DNA from: Agrostemma githago
Lineage: Eukaryota; Streptophyta; Magnoliopsida; Caryophyllales; Caryophyllaceae
DNA: 64,000 nucleotides
Direction of reading: 5' to 3'
Assembly: GCA_958450325.1 (NCBI GenBank)
Contig: OY288242.1
Coordinates: forward strand, 26,604,474-26,668,473
Part shown: piece after piece, positions 38,424 through 50,747 of the stretch
Position numbering within the stretch: the stretch's first letter is position 1
Layout of the letters: the number at the start of each line of letters is the position of its first letter
The notes under the pieces: model-generated
What the model was told of the DNA's origin: nothing
Databases searched by the model: none
Seen by the model: only the letters and a program-made list of their open reading frames with translations
Translations under genes and position numbers: made by a program

Positions 38424-40213
38424 AAGAAGGATCTTTTACATTGGGTCAAATTTCATACAATTTACCTAACTTTACACAACATTAGATATAATTACATCAA
38501 GGGTCAAGATTAAAACTAGTATGAAGGTAAGCATCAAACCTCAAACCCTAAGCCCTATTCAATTGAACGTTAGTTTGAAAATCCCTCAAGCACAAACTAC
38601 TCACGCACAAACCTATCCCTCTCGAATTAAAGATCAAATCAAGTATTTGCTCACAAATAAATTCATCCGTCATCGTTGCGCATGCTTCGATTTCATCATC
38701 ATCATCGTTACTCCGATTCGGTATTCAATTTCACGAATTTTTTTGGTAAATTCACGACCAAATCGGGTATTTGCTTCTTGATCGTAAATTTCACATTTTA
38801 GAATTCGTGATTTCTGTTTTATTTCGTGTAATGCATATTTTCAATTTTTTTGTATTATTTCAATTGAAATCACGAAACGCATCTATTAATTTTTATCAAT
38901 TTTCAATTTTTTTGATTCTGATTTTTTTCCCATGTGAAATCACGTATTTCAATTTTTATTTTATTATTTCAATTGAAATCACAAAATGCATCTATCAATT
39001 TTCATTTTTTCTATTCAACGTTTGCTGATTTCCGTTCATGCTTTCTGATTTCGTTCCAATTTCTAATCTATTAAATTAATATAGGAACAATTTCATTCAT
39101 CTCAATTTTTTCAATTTTTCAATCGAATTTTTCAATTTCGTCAATCTTTTGTTTTAATAAGATCAATTTCTGGATTTTTGATTACAAGATTAAAAATTGA
39201 AATTATGAATATTACAATATTTGAATATGAACAATGAAATAATTGAATATGCACAATGAAATAACTACATATTATTTCATAGCATTAATTTCTAGTTTTG
39301 GTATATTATTATTACTACAAAATACTCAATTATTTTATTATGTTATTCCAGTTATTCTATACTATTGTTGCGGTTATTCTATATTATTCTTGAACTTATT
39401 TTATTAAATTAGTTACTATGTTTTATAACTAGGTTATTTTATAGTAATTTTATAGTTATTCTATAGCACATATGTAATTATTGTATTTCAATTTTTTTGT
39501 ACTGTGACTAATCCCCTCTCTTTATTTTTGTCTTTCAGCGAAGTGTCTTTTGCTGGGCATACCTCAATGATATGCAAGATGTTTTATCCCAATACAATAA
39601 CATGAGTTATTCATTACAATAACTGAGTTTCTACATTGGACTAATAACTGCGTAAAATCATATAACATTATTTTAAAACTGACTATATTTGAGTGTCAAC
39701 CCAATATAATAACATGAGTTATTCATTACAATAACTGAGTTTCTACTTTAGAATAACTACGTAAAATCAGATAACATTATTATAAACTTAATTATATTTG
39801 AATTTCACTCAATACAATAACACGAGTTATAATAACTGAGTTTAACTACATAACATTAGATAACATTATTCTAAAATTTATTAAATTTTAAAATTTATTA
39901 AATTTTAGTTTCATCTCAATACAATAACACAAGTTATTCAATACAATAACGGACTTTCTACCTTGAATCATTACGTATCTACATTGAAATAACCTAATAA
40001 CATTATTCTCAGTAAACAATTATTTTAACTATAAAATAACTATGCTTCTTCATTAAAATAATCGTGTTTATACTTTGAAATAACTATAAAAATCTAAGAA
40101 AAAAATGCTTTGGAGATTTAGAGAGTTTTAATCTCAGCTCTTGATCAAGTGAGATCTAATGGTCACAATTAAGAGGTAAATTGTACAAAATATAACAAAT
40201 GTACCAGATCCTG

Positions 40214-40216
<3 letters not shown>
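38423..40216 (+). mobile_element. Non-autonomous TIR element A (1.8 kb)
   Basis: The left end reads AAGGATCTTTTACATTGGG then ACAATTTACCTAAC. The right end in reverse complement reads GCAGGATCTGGTACATTTG then ACAATTTACCTCTTAATTG, an imperfect terminal inverted repeat. The interior is very AT-rich. It contains locally repeated AATTGAAATCACRAAAYGCATCTAT blocks (38866, 38973) and several TACAATAACAYGAGTTATT motifs (39590-39940). No transposase was seen. Its inner part is homologous, in reverse, to element B, so the two face each other. Confidence 0.7.

Positions 40217-40285
<69 letters not shown>
40215..40285. repeat. (CT)n(TA)n microsatellite at a palindrome centre
   Basis: About 30 bp of CT and 40 bp of TA repeats. 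It lies exactly between inverted copies of AAATGTACCAGATCCTGCC (left) and GGCAGGATCTGGTACATTT (right), so it forms the loop of a large inverted repeat. Confidence 0.95.
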
Positions 40286-40288
<3 letters not shown>

Positions 40289-41002
40289 GCAGGATCTGGT
40301 ACATTTGAGCATTTTGGTACATTTTACCTACTAATCTAAGCCATCGGATTTCATGGGATCAAGGGCTAAGATATCCTAAAAAAACTCCCCATATGCTATA
40401 ACAGTTACATATCATGATTCTTTTAACAAAATATTTGTAACTTCTATAACAGTTACGCTTATCTCTCAAAAATAGAATCAAATAAAAAAAAATCTACGCA
40501 TAACTTGTTCACTACAATCTAATAATATGAAAATGTATTAATATTTGATGTTACGTAGTCCTATGTAGAAACTCAGTTATTATAATAAATAAATTGTGTT
40601 ATTGTATTAGGATGAAATTCAAATAAAATTAACTTTATTATTTTACATAGTTATTCCAATGTAGAAACTCGGTTATTGTAATGAATAACTCGTGTTATTA
40701 TATTGGGCTGCAACTCAAATATAATCAATTTTAGAATAATGTTATTTGATTTTACGTAATTTGTCCAACGTAATCAATTTCAATTTTAGAATAATGTTAT
40801 CTGATTTTACGTAGTTTGTCCAATGTGAAACTCAACTATTGTAATGAATAACTCATGTTATTGCATGGAATGAAACATATTTCATATCATTGAGGGCGCA
40901 CCCAGCAAAAAAACCTCACTGAAAGACAAAAAAAAAACAAAAAAGAGAGGGTTAGTTAACTGGTTATAAAACACAGTAACTAATTATAATGAAATAACTG
41001 TG

Positions 41003-42411
41003 AGAATAGTATAGAATAACTGCAACAATAGTATAGAATAACTGGAATAACATAATAAAATAATTAGGGTTTAGGGTATTTCTGTTATGAAATAATATGG
41101 AGTTATTTTAAAGTTCATATTCAAGTATTTCATTGTTTATATTCAAGTATTGTAATATTCATAATTTTGATTTTCAATCTTGTAAGCAAAAATTACTCGA
41201 ATAGTATATTAAAACATGTGGAATAACACACAAACCCTGAAATTTACGTAAGAAAATCGACTGAAAACTAGATTACTAACAACAGCAAAATCAAAATTAG
41301 AAAATATATGCGAAAGTGGACGAAATAGATAAAATCGAAAATCAAAGTCAAAATCAACAAGTATGAAAAAAAATGAAATCAAAGATTTAAAGTGTGAGAT
41401 TAACTTAACCTTAAAGTTTAATCTTGATTGGAAATTGATTTGGGTGGGATACTACATAACGGAATTAAGAGTTCTTGAGAAATTGAATCTTTAGAATGAA
41501 ATGAAATTTATAAAGTAACGTAAAAATGAAAAGTAGGAAAAAAAATAGAATGCAATGAAATTGATGAATATACGTAAAGAAGAAGTGAAAAAAAGGGTTT
41601 TATCAGAGAATAGTATATAATAACTGCAATAATAATATAGAATAACTGGAATAACATAATAAAATAATTAGGGTTTAGGGTATTTCTGTTCTTAAATAAT
41701 ACTCCCTCCGAGTTTCTATTATTGTCCCAAAAGGTTTTGGGGTGAAAAATAAGGAAGGAGAAATGAGTGGTTGAAAAAAGAAGGAGAAAGAGAGAGAAAT
41801 GATAGAGTAATTGTGGAACACACATTGATGACTAAAAAGGAAAGTGAGACAAAAATCAAACTCAACCCAAAAAGGAAAGTGAGACAATAATAGGAACTCG
41901 GAGGGAGTATGTAGTTATTTTAAAGTTCATATTCAAGTATTTCATTGTTTATATTCAAGTATGGTAATATTCATAATTTTTATTTTCAATTTTGTAAGCA
42001 AAAATTACTCGGATAGTGTATTAAAACATGTGGAATAACACAAACCCTAAAATTTACTGAAGAAAATCGACTGAAAACTAGATTACTAACAACAACAAAA
42101 TCAAAATTAGAAAATATATGCGAAAGTGAACGAATTCAAAATCGAAAATCAAAGTCAAAATCAACAATTATGAGAAAAAATAAATGAAATTAAAGATTTA
42201 AAGAGTGAAATTAATTTAACCTTAAAGTTTAATCTTGATTAAGAATTGATTTGGGTGAGATACTACATAAAGAATTGAGAGTTCTTGAAAAATAGAATCT
42301 TTAGAATGAAATAAAATTTATAAAGTAACGTAAAAAGGAAAAGTTGGAAAAAAATAGAATGAAATGAAATGGATGAATATACGTATAGAAGAAGTGAAAA
42401 AAAGGGTTTGA
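41003..42411. repeat. 604-bp tandem duplication within element B
   Basis: Copy 1 (about 41003-41606) and copy 2 (about 41607-42411) share ATAACTGGAATAACATAATA (41038, 41642), AAGTTCATATTCAAGTATTT (41111, 41923) and GAAGAAGTGAAAAAAAGGG. The offset is 604 bp before and 812 bp after the MITE. The difference of 208 equals the 206-bp MITE plus one 2-bp target duplication. Confidence 0.9.
41702..41907. mobile_element. Stowaway-type MITE (Tc1/mariner superfamily)
   Basis: The 206-bp element begins CTCCCTCCGAGTTTCTATTA and ends in its reverse complement (TAATAGGAACTCGGAGGGAG), with one mismatch. TA dinucleotides flank it at 41700-41701 and 41908-41909, the standard target duplication. CTCCCTCCG termini are diagnostic of plant Stowaway elements. 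The interior is purine-rich and non-coding. The uninterrupted sister site AAATAATATGGAGTTATTTT at about 41091-41110 is the empty site. Confidence 0.95.
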
Positions 42412-42494
42412 TCTCATCCTTTTGATCTAGTCAAATCTAATGGCCAGAAAAGATAGGTAAATTGTATGGAATTTGAAGGAGGTAAAAGATCCTA

Positions 42495-42636
<142 letters not shown>

Positions 42637-43422
42637 GGACATGACATAGGTCCACCCCGACATGGCCACGCGCGGGTTTGGGGAGGCGAATAAATCTCCA
42701 TATGAGATGGGTCGAATTGAAATTTTAATCGAAGTGGAGTCGCCACCGAACTTTGTGGGAGTTCGGGCCCATTCGAACCCACTCTATATCTTAGTGGGCC
42801 ATGCACAAAGTATGGCCCATTCGGATGTCAGAGTTTATTGGGCTCGTCCATTTGCGTTTGATACCGATACCGACATTATCGGATACCGTGTATTGAATGA
42901 TTCTCGTGCGCCAACGGTTTCGAGCATCCGGAAACCATGGTTCTGAGTAAGGGGTGAGGGTACGTGTTAGGAAGTTCACAAAGAACACCCAACCCCGCTC
43001 GCACATTAGCGACCTCTACTAAGATATCGTTTGACTTTCGAATATGCCCGTTAGTAATACGATGGAATGATATGCAAACAACGTTTTGACTAAACATGCG
43101 AAGATTAGAATAAGTGGCTACGTTGATTTAATGCATCGAAAGTTAACATCAAAGTTATATTTAGCATGCGAGATTCATTTTAGTACAATAAAACAAATAA
43201 CGAAAAATAAATCGAAAAGACATAAACGAACAAGTTAGTAACGGTAAATAACAATAATAACGGTTTGCAAATAATATAGAACGATATAGAATGACATGAT
43301 GCATGGTTTTGGAAGGTAGTATTACACGTGATTGACTTGACACGTGTTGACCGAAGTCATAAAAATATTTAATTGAGACTCGAAGGACGTTATAGGACCC
43401 ACGGTTTGACGTGATAAAGGGA

Positions 43423-43643
43423 CACTCGGTCGAGTCATTGAGGGACTCGACCGAGTGTGTCTCGGAAAATGCTTCTGTCCAATATTTGAGGTGCCACTCG
43501 ACCGAGTCATGGAGGGACTCGACCGAGTGAGCAGCCACTCGATCGAGTCATTGCGAGACTCGATCGAGTGGTTCTCAAAAGAACCTTCTGCCTCGATTTT
43601 GGAGGTGCCAGTCGACCGAGTGGGCTAGGCACTCGATCGAGTG
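43423..43643. promoter_or_regulatory. Cluster of ACTCGAYCGAGT palindromes, solo LTR (inner)
   Basis: About eight copies of a palindromic motif close to CACTCGATCGAGTG (also CACTCGGTCGAGT, GACTCGACCGAGTG) within 220 bp, mostly in pairs 10-20 bp apart. The consensus is a perfect 14-bp palindrome. A protein-binding role is inference only. Confidence 0.6.
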
Positions 43644-44727
43644 TCCCCTGTACGAACTAGGGTTCGTTTCGCAATTTATTGTTAATTTCGAAATTGCCTT
43701 TTTGAGTTTGGAAAGTCGATAATCTAGTTAAATCGGGCAGAAATATTGTATGATTTATGCTCGATTTGGACTTTGATACTCGTCGTATCCGATATTCGAT
43801 TATTGAATCGATATCGAATATTTAGAGCGAAATCCAAATAAATACATTTGTAAGTCGTTTTAAATCAAACTAAAGTGAAATAAATTATTTCCGCGTTTAT
43901 AGTGTCGTATTAATTCTTTCGAATTAGGTGACTACTATTTTTATCATCAACGAATTCGCATTAGTTAGATTTCTTGACTAGTTCGTTTAGATACGACATC
44001 CAATTATTGAATTGGTATCGAATCTAAAGAAAGACGCTTTACGATTACTTGAAAAGGACTTGATTTGATTTCCTCCGCATCCCGACATTGTAATGGATCA
44101 TTTCGGATTATGTGATGTCGGATCCGCATCAACGAGTTTCAATTTAATTAAAAAAGTTTGATTCAAAAATAGTCTTAAAATTGATGAATATGCGATGATT
44201 ATGACGATAAAGACGCGACAAGAGTAAAAATAGATGATTTTGTTGCAATTGACTCGCTTCAACAATCAAATATTCGAGGTGTCGGGATAAGCGACCGGCT
44301 ACGTAGGTGAAACACCTTTGTATTCGGATTTTCTTATTCCGTCATCCTTCATATTCGACACGAATTAGCGAGTATTTTAATATCTTATACTAGTAATATT
44401 AATCATATTATAAACGCCACGATAAAATAAAATAAAAAAAAACAAAAAAACGACGACGACGATCGGAAAAGACGGACGACACGAGGAGGAAGAAAGAGAA
44501 GAAAAGTCGGGATTATTGCACCCTCAACGTACATGTTTCGTATGTCGGATGGGACTCGCTTAATTGTGGCTTGCACGGGAGTATCGAGGTTTACGTAGGT
44601 TATGTTATGGCGGTTTAGGGTTTGATTCCTAGATGCTAGGGTTTAGGGTTGAAGATGTATGATTAGGGTTTTTTTGAAAGTGTGTTATGAAGGTCCAAAG
44701 TAGTCTTGTATGCATGCAAAAGGGGTG

Positions 44728-44886
44728 TATATATAGGCATGCCCTCTACCCTCGTCTAGGGTTACTCGACCGAGTACCCTGCTGACTCGGTCGAGTGGCC
44801 CAAGCTGCCGCACACGGGCCTGTTAAAGGCCCACTCGATCGAGTGGGCTGACACTCGATCGAGTGGGCTGACACTCGATCGAGTGG
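44728..44886 (-). promoter_or_regulatory. TATA box with upstream palindrome cluster, solo LTR
   Basis: TATATATA at 44728-44735, read on the minus strand, precedes by the usual spacing a possible start of LTR transcription. Starting about 28 bp upstream of it (44763-44886) are five ACTCGAYCGAGT palindromes. Three of them are in a perfect 20-bp tandem repeat (CACTCGATCGAGTGGGCTGA). The related LTR at 54325-54467 has the same order, which supports a promoter-proximal element. Confidence 0.5.
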
Positions 44887-45272
44887 GTTAGCTGGAGCGA
44901 AGGGGTCCAGATTTTTGGACCTCGGGTTGGATATTTTTGTAGATCTTGTATTTGGGTTGGACTTTTGATACTTGCATGGATATTTTGTGTCTCGGAAGCG
45001 ACTTTGACTGGAGTTTGACCCGGTCGCTAAAAGACGGTTTTATTTCCGGTGCCGGTTTTGAGCCAAATTAGTCTTATTTGATTGGAAATGACCCGCTGGG
45101 CCTGAATTTGAGGACATTTTTGTGAGATTTTTACTCCGTAAAAAGCCCAAGACAGAAACTAATAGTTTTGAGCTCATATCCGAGCGCGTAGAAATACGTT
45201 TGCGTCCGATCATCATCGGGTGTTTTTTTGGAAATTGCTATAGACACCTAGCAGCCAAATGGGGTGTCTATA

Positions 45273-46012
45273 TATATATATAGATGTAGATAAGCATCAT
45301 ATGATTATGATTGGAATACTATTAATTACATTGTAATTTTAAGACTCACTCAAGAATAAATGGGTGGTGAATAGAAATGGGTTATCATGTATTAAACTGT
45401 ATATAAGCATCATATAATTATGATTGAAACATTACCCACAAAGTCTGATGAACGGTGAATTGTGTACAATTACGTATCAAGTATGGAGTGTAGTTACTTG
45501 TGACAAAATAATCAACAAATCAACACAAAACTTGCCAATTGAGCCACACACAGAGTAACCCAAATCACCAAAAGAGTTACACTTGCCAATTCGAGTTTTC
45601 GCCTCGTCGAAATCAACAACAACACACAATAATAAGTGAGGAAAGCAATGGAGAATATGATGATGATGATGATAGTCACAAAGAGGAAGAATGGCGGATG
45701 ATATGGTGATGATCAGTGAAGTCGAACATGGGAAGAAAGAAAGGAAGAGGAAGGGTTTGTAGTTTGAAATTAGAATGAAGTGTTAATTAGGGATTAATGA
45801 AGGACAAAAGCCAACTAGACCGACATGTCACTAGCCATGTCATTAGATTAGGACTGCAAGTTGGCACTTAACAGCCATACTTAACGGCTAATTCTAGCTT
45901 AGTCACGGTTGAGAGTATATAATAGAGTTCAGGGGTACAGTTGGGAATTGCTTATACGCAGAGGTACAACTGGAAAAAAGTGAAAATTTAGAGAGTACAA
46001 ATGGGAATTTCC
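45273..46012. other. AT-rich spacer, no gene recognised
   Basis: Begins with a short TA tract. It contains two copies of ATAAGCATCATATRATTATGATT (45291, 45405), a GATGATGATGATGATAG run near 45660 and a GGGTACAGTTGGGAATTGC stretch near 45933. Nothing coding is supported. The right edge is where the old family-B LTR fragment starts. Confidence 0.5.
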
Positions 46013-46553
46013 CTTAATTAATTTAAATGGTAAAGTCAATACATAAGCCTTTGATTAAAAATGACTAGAAATAAAAACAATCCATCAAAGGGTATAACAA
46101 TCCATAGTACAGAAAATTATTAGTAAATAAGCAGGATCCAACTGTTCGCTAGCCCACCCGAAGGAAAACACAAACACCTGCCATTTTAAAAACATAACAG
46201 CCACAATAAGTGGGGATTAATGACGACGTTCTCCCAACCATGTTACAAGATTTTAAAACTGTAATTACTATTATATGAAAATAGTAAAACGGAAAACATT
46301 GAAACATTATAATAGAAATAAGCTTTCGAAGAAAACTTAAAATATCGGAACGATAAAATCATAACAAGTTTTCAGAAGAAAACTTCAAGTATTTGCCAAC
46401 CTGCAAACCAAAATATATCGATAATAATAAAATATTCAAAATGGCGTTATGGATAGAATCGGTGTTGAAGGCTAGACTTTCACTAGGAGAATACTAAAAA
46501 CTAGCTTCGAGAACTTAGTTCAAACAAATCAAATTTCGATCTCTAACTAGGCT
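46013..46553 (-). mobile_element. Older family-B LTR fragment, left part
   Basis: Matches 51826-52366 in the same orientation and 50045-50600 in reverse (for example GACGACGTTCTCCCA, AAACTTAAAATATCGGAACG, CTCTAACTAGGCT). It is interrupted at 46553 by the plus-oriented solo LTR and resumes at 50673. It is truncated on its left at TTAATTAATTTAAATGG. No internal region or primer site remains. Confidence 0.8.
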
Positions 46554-49500
46554 TGTAACACCCGCTATTTTCCTAGCGCTTTAATCTTTTCTGTTATGAC
46601 TTCGTCATAACTCTATCATGTTTCAGCCTTCTGTTTCATCATTTTTTCAACCTCTATTTTTATTTTGGGTTTTTCTGTGGGATACCCCTCAACTATTCGC
46701 TTTTCCAAGTGGTACCCCCGCCTTTTTCGAATTACATGGTGTATCCCTAAACTTTACTTATCACTACATATCATAACCAAAGTGATAAGTGTATTACAAC
46801 TATTTTTTTAAAATGAATAATTAACATATTAATCAATCCAATTTGATGCTACAAACCACCTCTTTTTCTTTACCATTCACCAAGCCACCAAATGCCCATC
46901 AAAACGCACTCGTTGTTGGCCGACATCGACCTATCTCCTTCACTCTTTTAAATCCTTCAACCTCAATCCCTCCGTCACCCCCATGTCGTAGTGTGGTGGA
47001 ATGGATTTTTTTGAGTAAAGGATGCAAATTGAAGAAATATATCATGGTTGATGAAAGTAAAATAGGAAATAATCACTATTTATATCATCAATTGAAAAAT
47101 TTTCGTTGGAAAATTGTAACTTTGGTTACAATATAGACTAATTTACAAAGTTTAGGGATACATCTTGTAATTCGAAAAAGGCGGGGGTACCACTTGGAAA
47201 AGCCGATAGTTGAGGGGTACCCCATAGAAAAACCCTTTTATTTTCGAGTCAAATAATATTTATTTTTATTTTAAAGGATTTTAGTTCTTTTAAACCTATT
47301 TATTTGATTTTCATCGTAGGCTATTTATTTTTCCGCGAAGAATTCTATTTTTCTATGAACTAGCGTTTTAAGCTTGGAATTGAGTTATTTATTTTTCCTA
47401 AAAATATTCAAACACGTTTATATAATATTTTCAAATAAGAAATATTTTTATTTACGAAAATTTAGCCTTTAATGATTTTATTACGAAGTTTCATAAATAA
47501 TTATTCTCTAACGCGAGGTTTACTCAAATTGATTTGAAATGCTTTTAAAAATTTTATAATTCTTATTTTTATCAACCTACAACTAAAATAGATTCTTTTG
47601 GACCCTCTTTGGCCGTGTCCTATCATGTCACACATGGTCACACATTTCTACACTTTTCATTTTATAAAATGTTAGTCTTAGATATTTATCTCTCCTCTAT
47701 TTAGCTAGTGACAATTATCAAACTCTTCATACTCCATATTCCCTTCACTTGGCCGGTTATAGCTTGCTCTTGTAGCATTGTTTTTTTTTATCAAAATTCA
47801 ACACTCCATTTATGCTTGAAAACCCTTCACATGTTGTTCATGCATTCACCCAAAAATAATCAAGCAAATACTCTCCTTTGTCCTCTCTTTTGTCACGCAT
47901 GATCAGGCCATTCAACAGCCTAATTCTGCTCTAAAACCGTGTTCATATATCTCTTTCCGACTCTTATTTTTCTCTTAATTTGATCCTCTTTCAGTCTCCC
48001 TCGTTGAGGTATTAATCGATTTCGTTTTCAATCGTTTTACACTTTGATTTTTCAGCTATCGTATGGTATTTGCATACCATGGATTTCATATTTTTGTAGG
48101 CTTCTTGGTTGACTCCAAAGCGGACGAATATATTATCGACCCGGATTTAGATTAGAGGTAACATCGATGTTACTCGGTGTTACTTGATTTTATTTGTGTA
48201 ATTGCATGTATATAATTAGAATTTTATTTTTGACGATATATTATGTCATTTATATTCTGGAAATTTAAAAATCGTAAAAATTTGCATGTTTCGGTATTTT
48301 TACCGCTTTTACGAGATTAACGATTAAATTATTGTATTGTTTTGTAAAACCATAATATTCGGCCTAAACATGTAAAATATGAATATATTATGTAAAAATT
48401 AATTTTTTTGATGATTTTTGATAATTTTGTATTTTAATGATATTTTAAGTATCGATTATCGAATTATTACCGCGTTCGGACAAAAACGATTAAAAGCCGA
48501 TTTTTAGTTCTTATACGTAAACATTTTATTTTAATCTGAAATTCAGCATGGATGACTATTCTGGTGAAAAAGACTTTTTTGAATTTTTCTTCTTCTGAAT
48601 TTTTAAGTGGGTGAATTAATTAATCACTTTAAATTCTCGTTTATCATTAAAACCGTGTTTGTCATTTTAATTCCCGATTTCTGATTTTGTTTTGAATATG
48701 GGAAAAATTTGTTCCTGATATTTTCTTATGAAATATGTATTTTAATGATTTTAGTGTTTTAATAAAAAATTAGGAACGACAACTTTATTAAAAAGATCGT
48801 TAATTGTAAAAACGGGCTTAAAAGACATTTTTACCTAATTTTATGAATTCTGAAATTTTGACATTTTGGGAAAATTGTAAGTTTCTGGAAAATATTAATT
48901 TTTAGGTTTAATAATAATTTTTTGATATTAATACTTAAATCGTTTTGTAAGTACTATTTTTATTAATTGTTGTTGTAGAGATTAGACGATAGACGATTAA
49001 CGAGAAAACCCTTTAAAAATCGAGTTTGCAGATTCTGGAAAACTAATTTTTCTCGAAAGAATGGCCAAAAATTTATTTTAACTATTTTACATAATTTTTG
49101 TACGAAGTACTATTTATTGAAGCCTTTAAATGATAGTATTGGTTTTGGACAAAATTACGATTTATCATTAAAATACTCTGTTTTAGCTAAATGAATTATT
49201 TTTCCAGCAAGTTTGAAAATATTGAAATCTGAAACTTTATAAGTTAAATCACCCCTTATCATATTCTAAATTTGTTTAATCTTTTAATGAAATAAAAGAC
49301 GTTAAAAGATTTATTTTGACATTTGTCGTAAAGTCCTATTTATGCTCATTTTAGGGAATTTGTCGAAACTATTAATAATTAGAGAATTTTAGTTTTATAT
49401 ATTTTGGAAACACCGTAATTAGTAGTATTAAAATGTTTAAGAGATTTTTAATCATTTTATAAACACTTGTATGATATTTTAATAATTTTATAAACCTAAT

Positions 49501-50672
49501 TGTTCTCGTTTTAGAAATTAATATCATTAAGACCGAAAGTATTAGTTTTATAAATCTATATCGTTTACTAACAAATGTTTTATTAGTATCAACTAATATT
49601 TTCGCTAATTTGATATAATGCTATTTTTGTAAAGTTTCTAAAAAATAGAAGTTTCTTAAAATAGAAAGTTTACTCTTTTAGAACATAATGATTATTCCTT
49701 TTATCTTCATATTATTTATAATGATTATGGACATATTATTATATCTTTTGAATATCGATAATGGCTTTATTTTGGAGTTATGGAATAAGGACGAGTGTGG
49801 GGTTTACAGTAATATAGTCTGGGATGTACGTTTTTGCCATCAACTATAAAGCCGGTGTGTCTATTTGGGGCACATTTGGTCGTTGAACTGGGCGTAGTTT
49901 CGCCCAGGAGAGTGTATGTTTTGACCTTAAGCAAGATATCGCATTGTGTTAGTCACCGTCAGCTGAACTAGACATAATTGTTGTTTAGGAGGGGTGTGTA
50001 CTAGTTAAACTGGGACTTCGCTGCACGCAGTCCTTTTGTAGTTGAGTTGCCTAGTTAGAGATTGAAGTCTGTTATGTATTAAGACTACAGTTCTCGAAGC
50101 TAGTTTTTAGTATTATCCTAGTAAAAGTCTAGATTCTATACTAATTCTATCCATAACGCCATTTTGAATATTTTATTATTATCGATATAATTTAATTTGC
50201 AGGTTGACAAATGTTTTATGTTCCCTCCGGAAAACTCATTTTTATTATATTGTTTCGATGTGTGAAGTTTTTCACTGAAAGCTTATTTTTGTTATGATGT
50301 TTCATTGTCTTTCGTTTTTTTACTATTTTCATATAATGGTAATTACAATTTTAAAATCTTGTAATATGGCGGGGAGAACGTCGTCGTTGCTCCTCACTTA
50401 TTGTGGCTATTATGTTTTTAACATGGCAGGTATATGTGTTTTCCTTTTGGTGGGCTAGCGAGTAGTTACGGATTCTACTTCGCTGATCTATAAATTTTGT
50501 ACTATGGATTGTTAAACCCTTTTATGGATTGTCGTTTAATTTTAGCCATTTTTATTTAATGGCTCATGTATTGACTTACCGTTTTATTTAACCAAGACAT
50601 AGTTACAATGTGTTTTAATCCCACATCTACAGTGTTTCCACCACTGTATTGCGTTAGAATTTCTAGGGGATT
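46554..50672 (+). mobile_element. Family-B solo LTR (about 3.5 kb without its own insert)
   Basis: Starts TGTAACACCCGCTATTTTCC and ends TTTCTAGGGGATT. The related LTR on the minus strand at 51743 ends GGGGATTACA, so TGTAA/TTACA are the ends and the last three bases are lost here. AGGCT flanks it on both sides (46549-46553, 50673-50677), a 5-bp target duplication as made by LTR integrases. The flanking sequences join seamlessly as an older LTR when it is removed. The interior is AT-rich with no ORF of note; one Mutator-like element is inserted 113 bp from its start. Confidence 0.85.
46667..47235. mobile_element. Mutator-like TIR element (MULE-type MITE, 569 bp)
   Basis: Long terminal inverted repeats of about 90 bp begin GGGTTTTTCTGTGGGATACC on the left. 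On the right, in reverse complement, they begin GGGTTTTTCTATGGGGTACC. Both continue CCTCAACTATYGGCTTTTCCAAG-like into GCGGGGGTACC blocks. A 9-bp direct repeat TTTTATTTT flanks it (46658-46666, 47236-47244), the target size typical of Mutator. The interior holds a 97-codon frame (46843-47136) with no recognised domain. A captured host fragment is possible but unproven. Confidence 0.88.
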
Positions 50673-50747
50673 AGGCTACTCAACCATAATAGGACAACGA
50701 CTTATAAATGTGTGACCCTAGTTTAAGACAATGCACCTATAAACCAA
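50673..50747 (-). mobile_element. Older family-B LTR fragment, right part
   Basis: GGCTACTCAACCATAATAGG to GACAATGCAC matches 52365-52430 inside the minus-oriented LTR. With 46013-46553 it is one LTR split by the solo LTR. Similarity stops after AATGCAC, so this relic is truncated. Confidence 0.75.

Noticed and set aside
41065..41685. Telomere-like GGGTTTAGGGT
   Set aside because: Only one to two units at each of two duplicated sites (and one near 44637); too short for an interstitial telomere.
41508..41887. Minus-strand frames of 70-105 residues in element B
   Set aside because: They cross the Stowaway MITE boundary and reflect AT-rich, purine-biased sequence.
43161..43538. Frame over the palindrome cluster in the solo LTR (and its counterparts at 52972-53376 and 54183-54554)
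   Set aside because: Its residues simply follow the repeated ACTCGATCGAGT motif; the homologous LTR does not keep one common frame.
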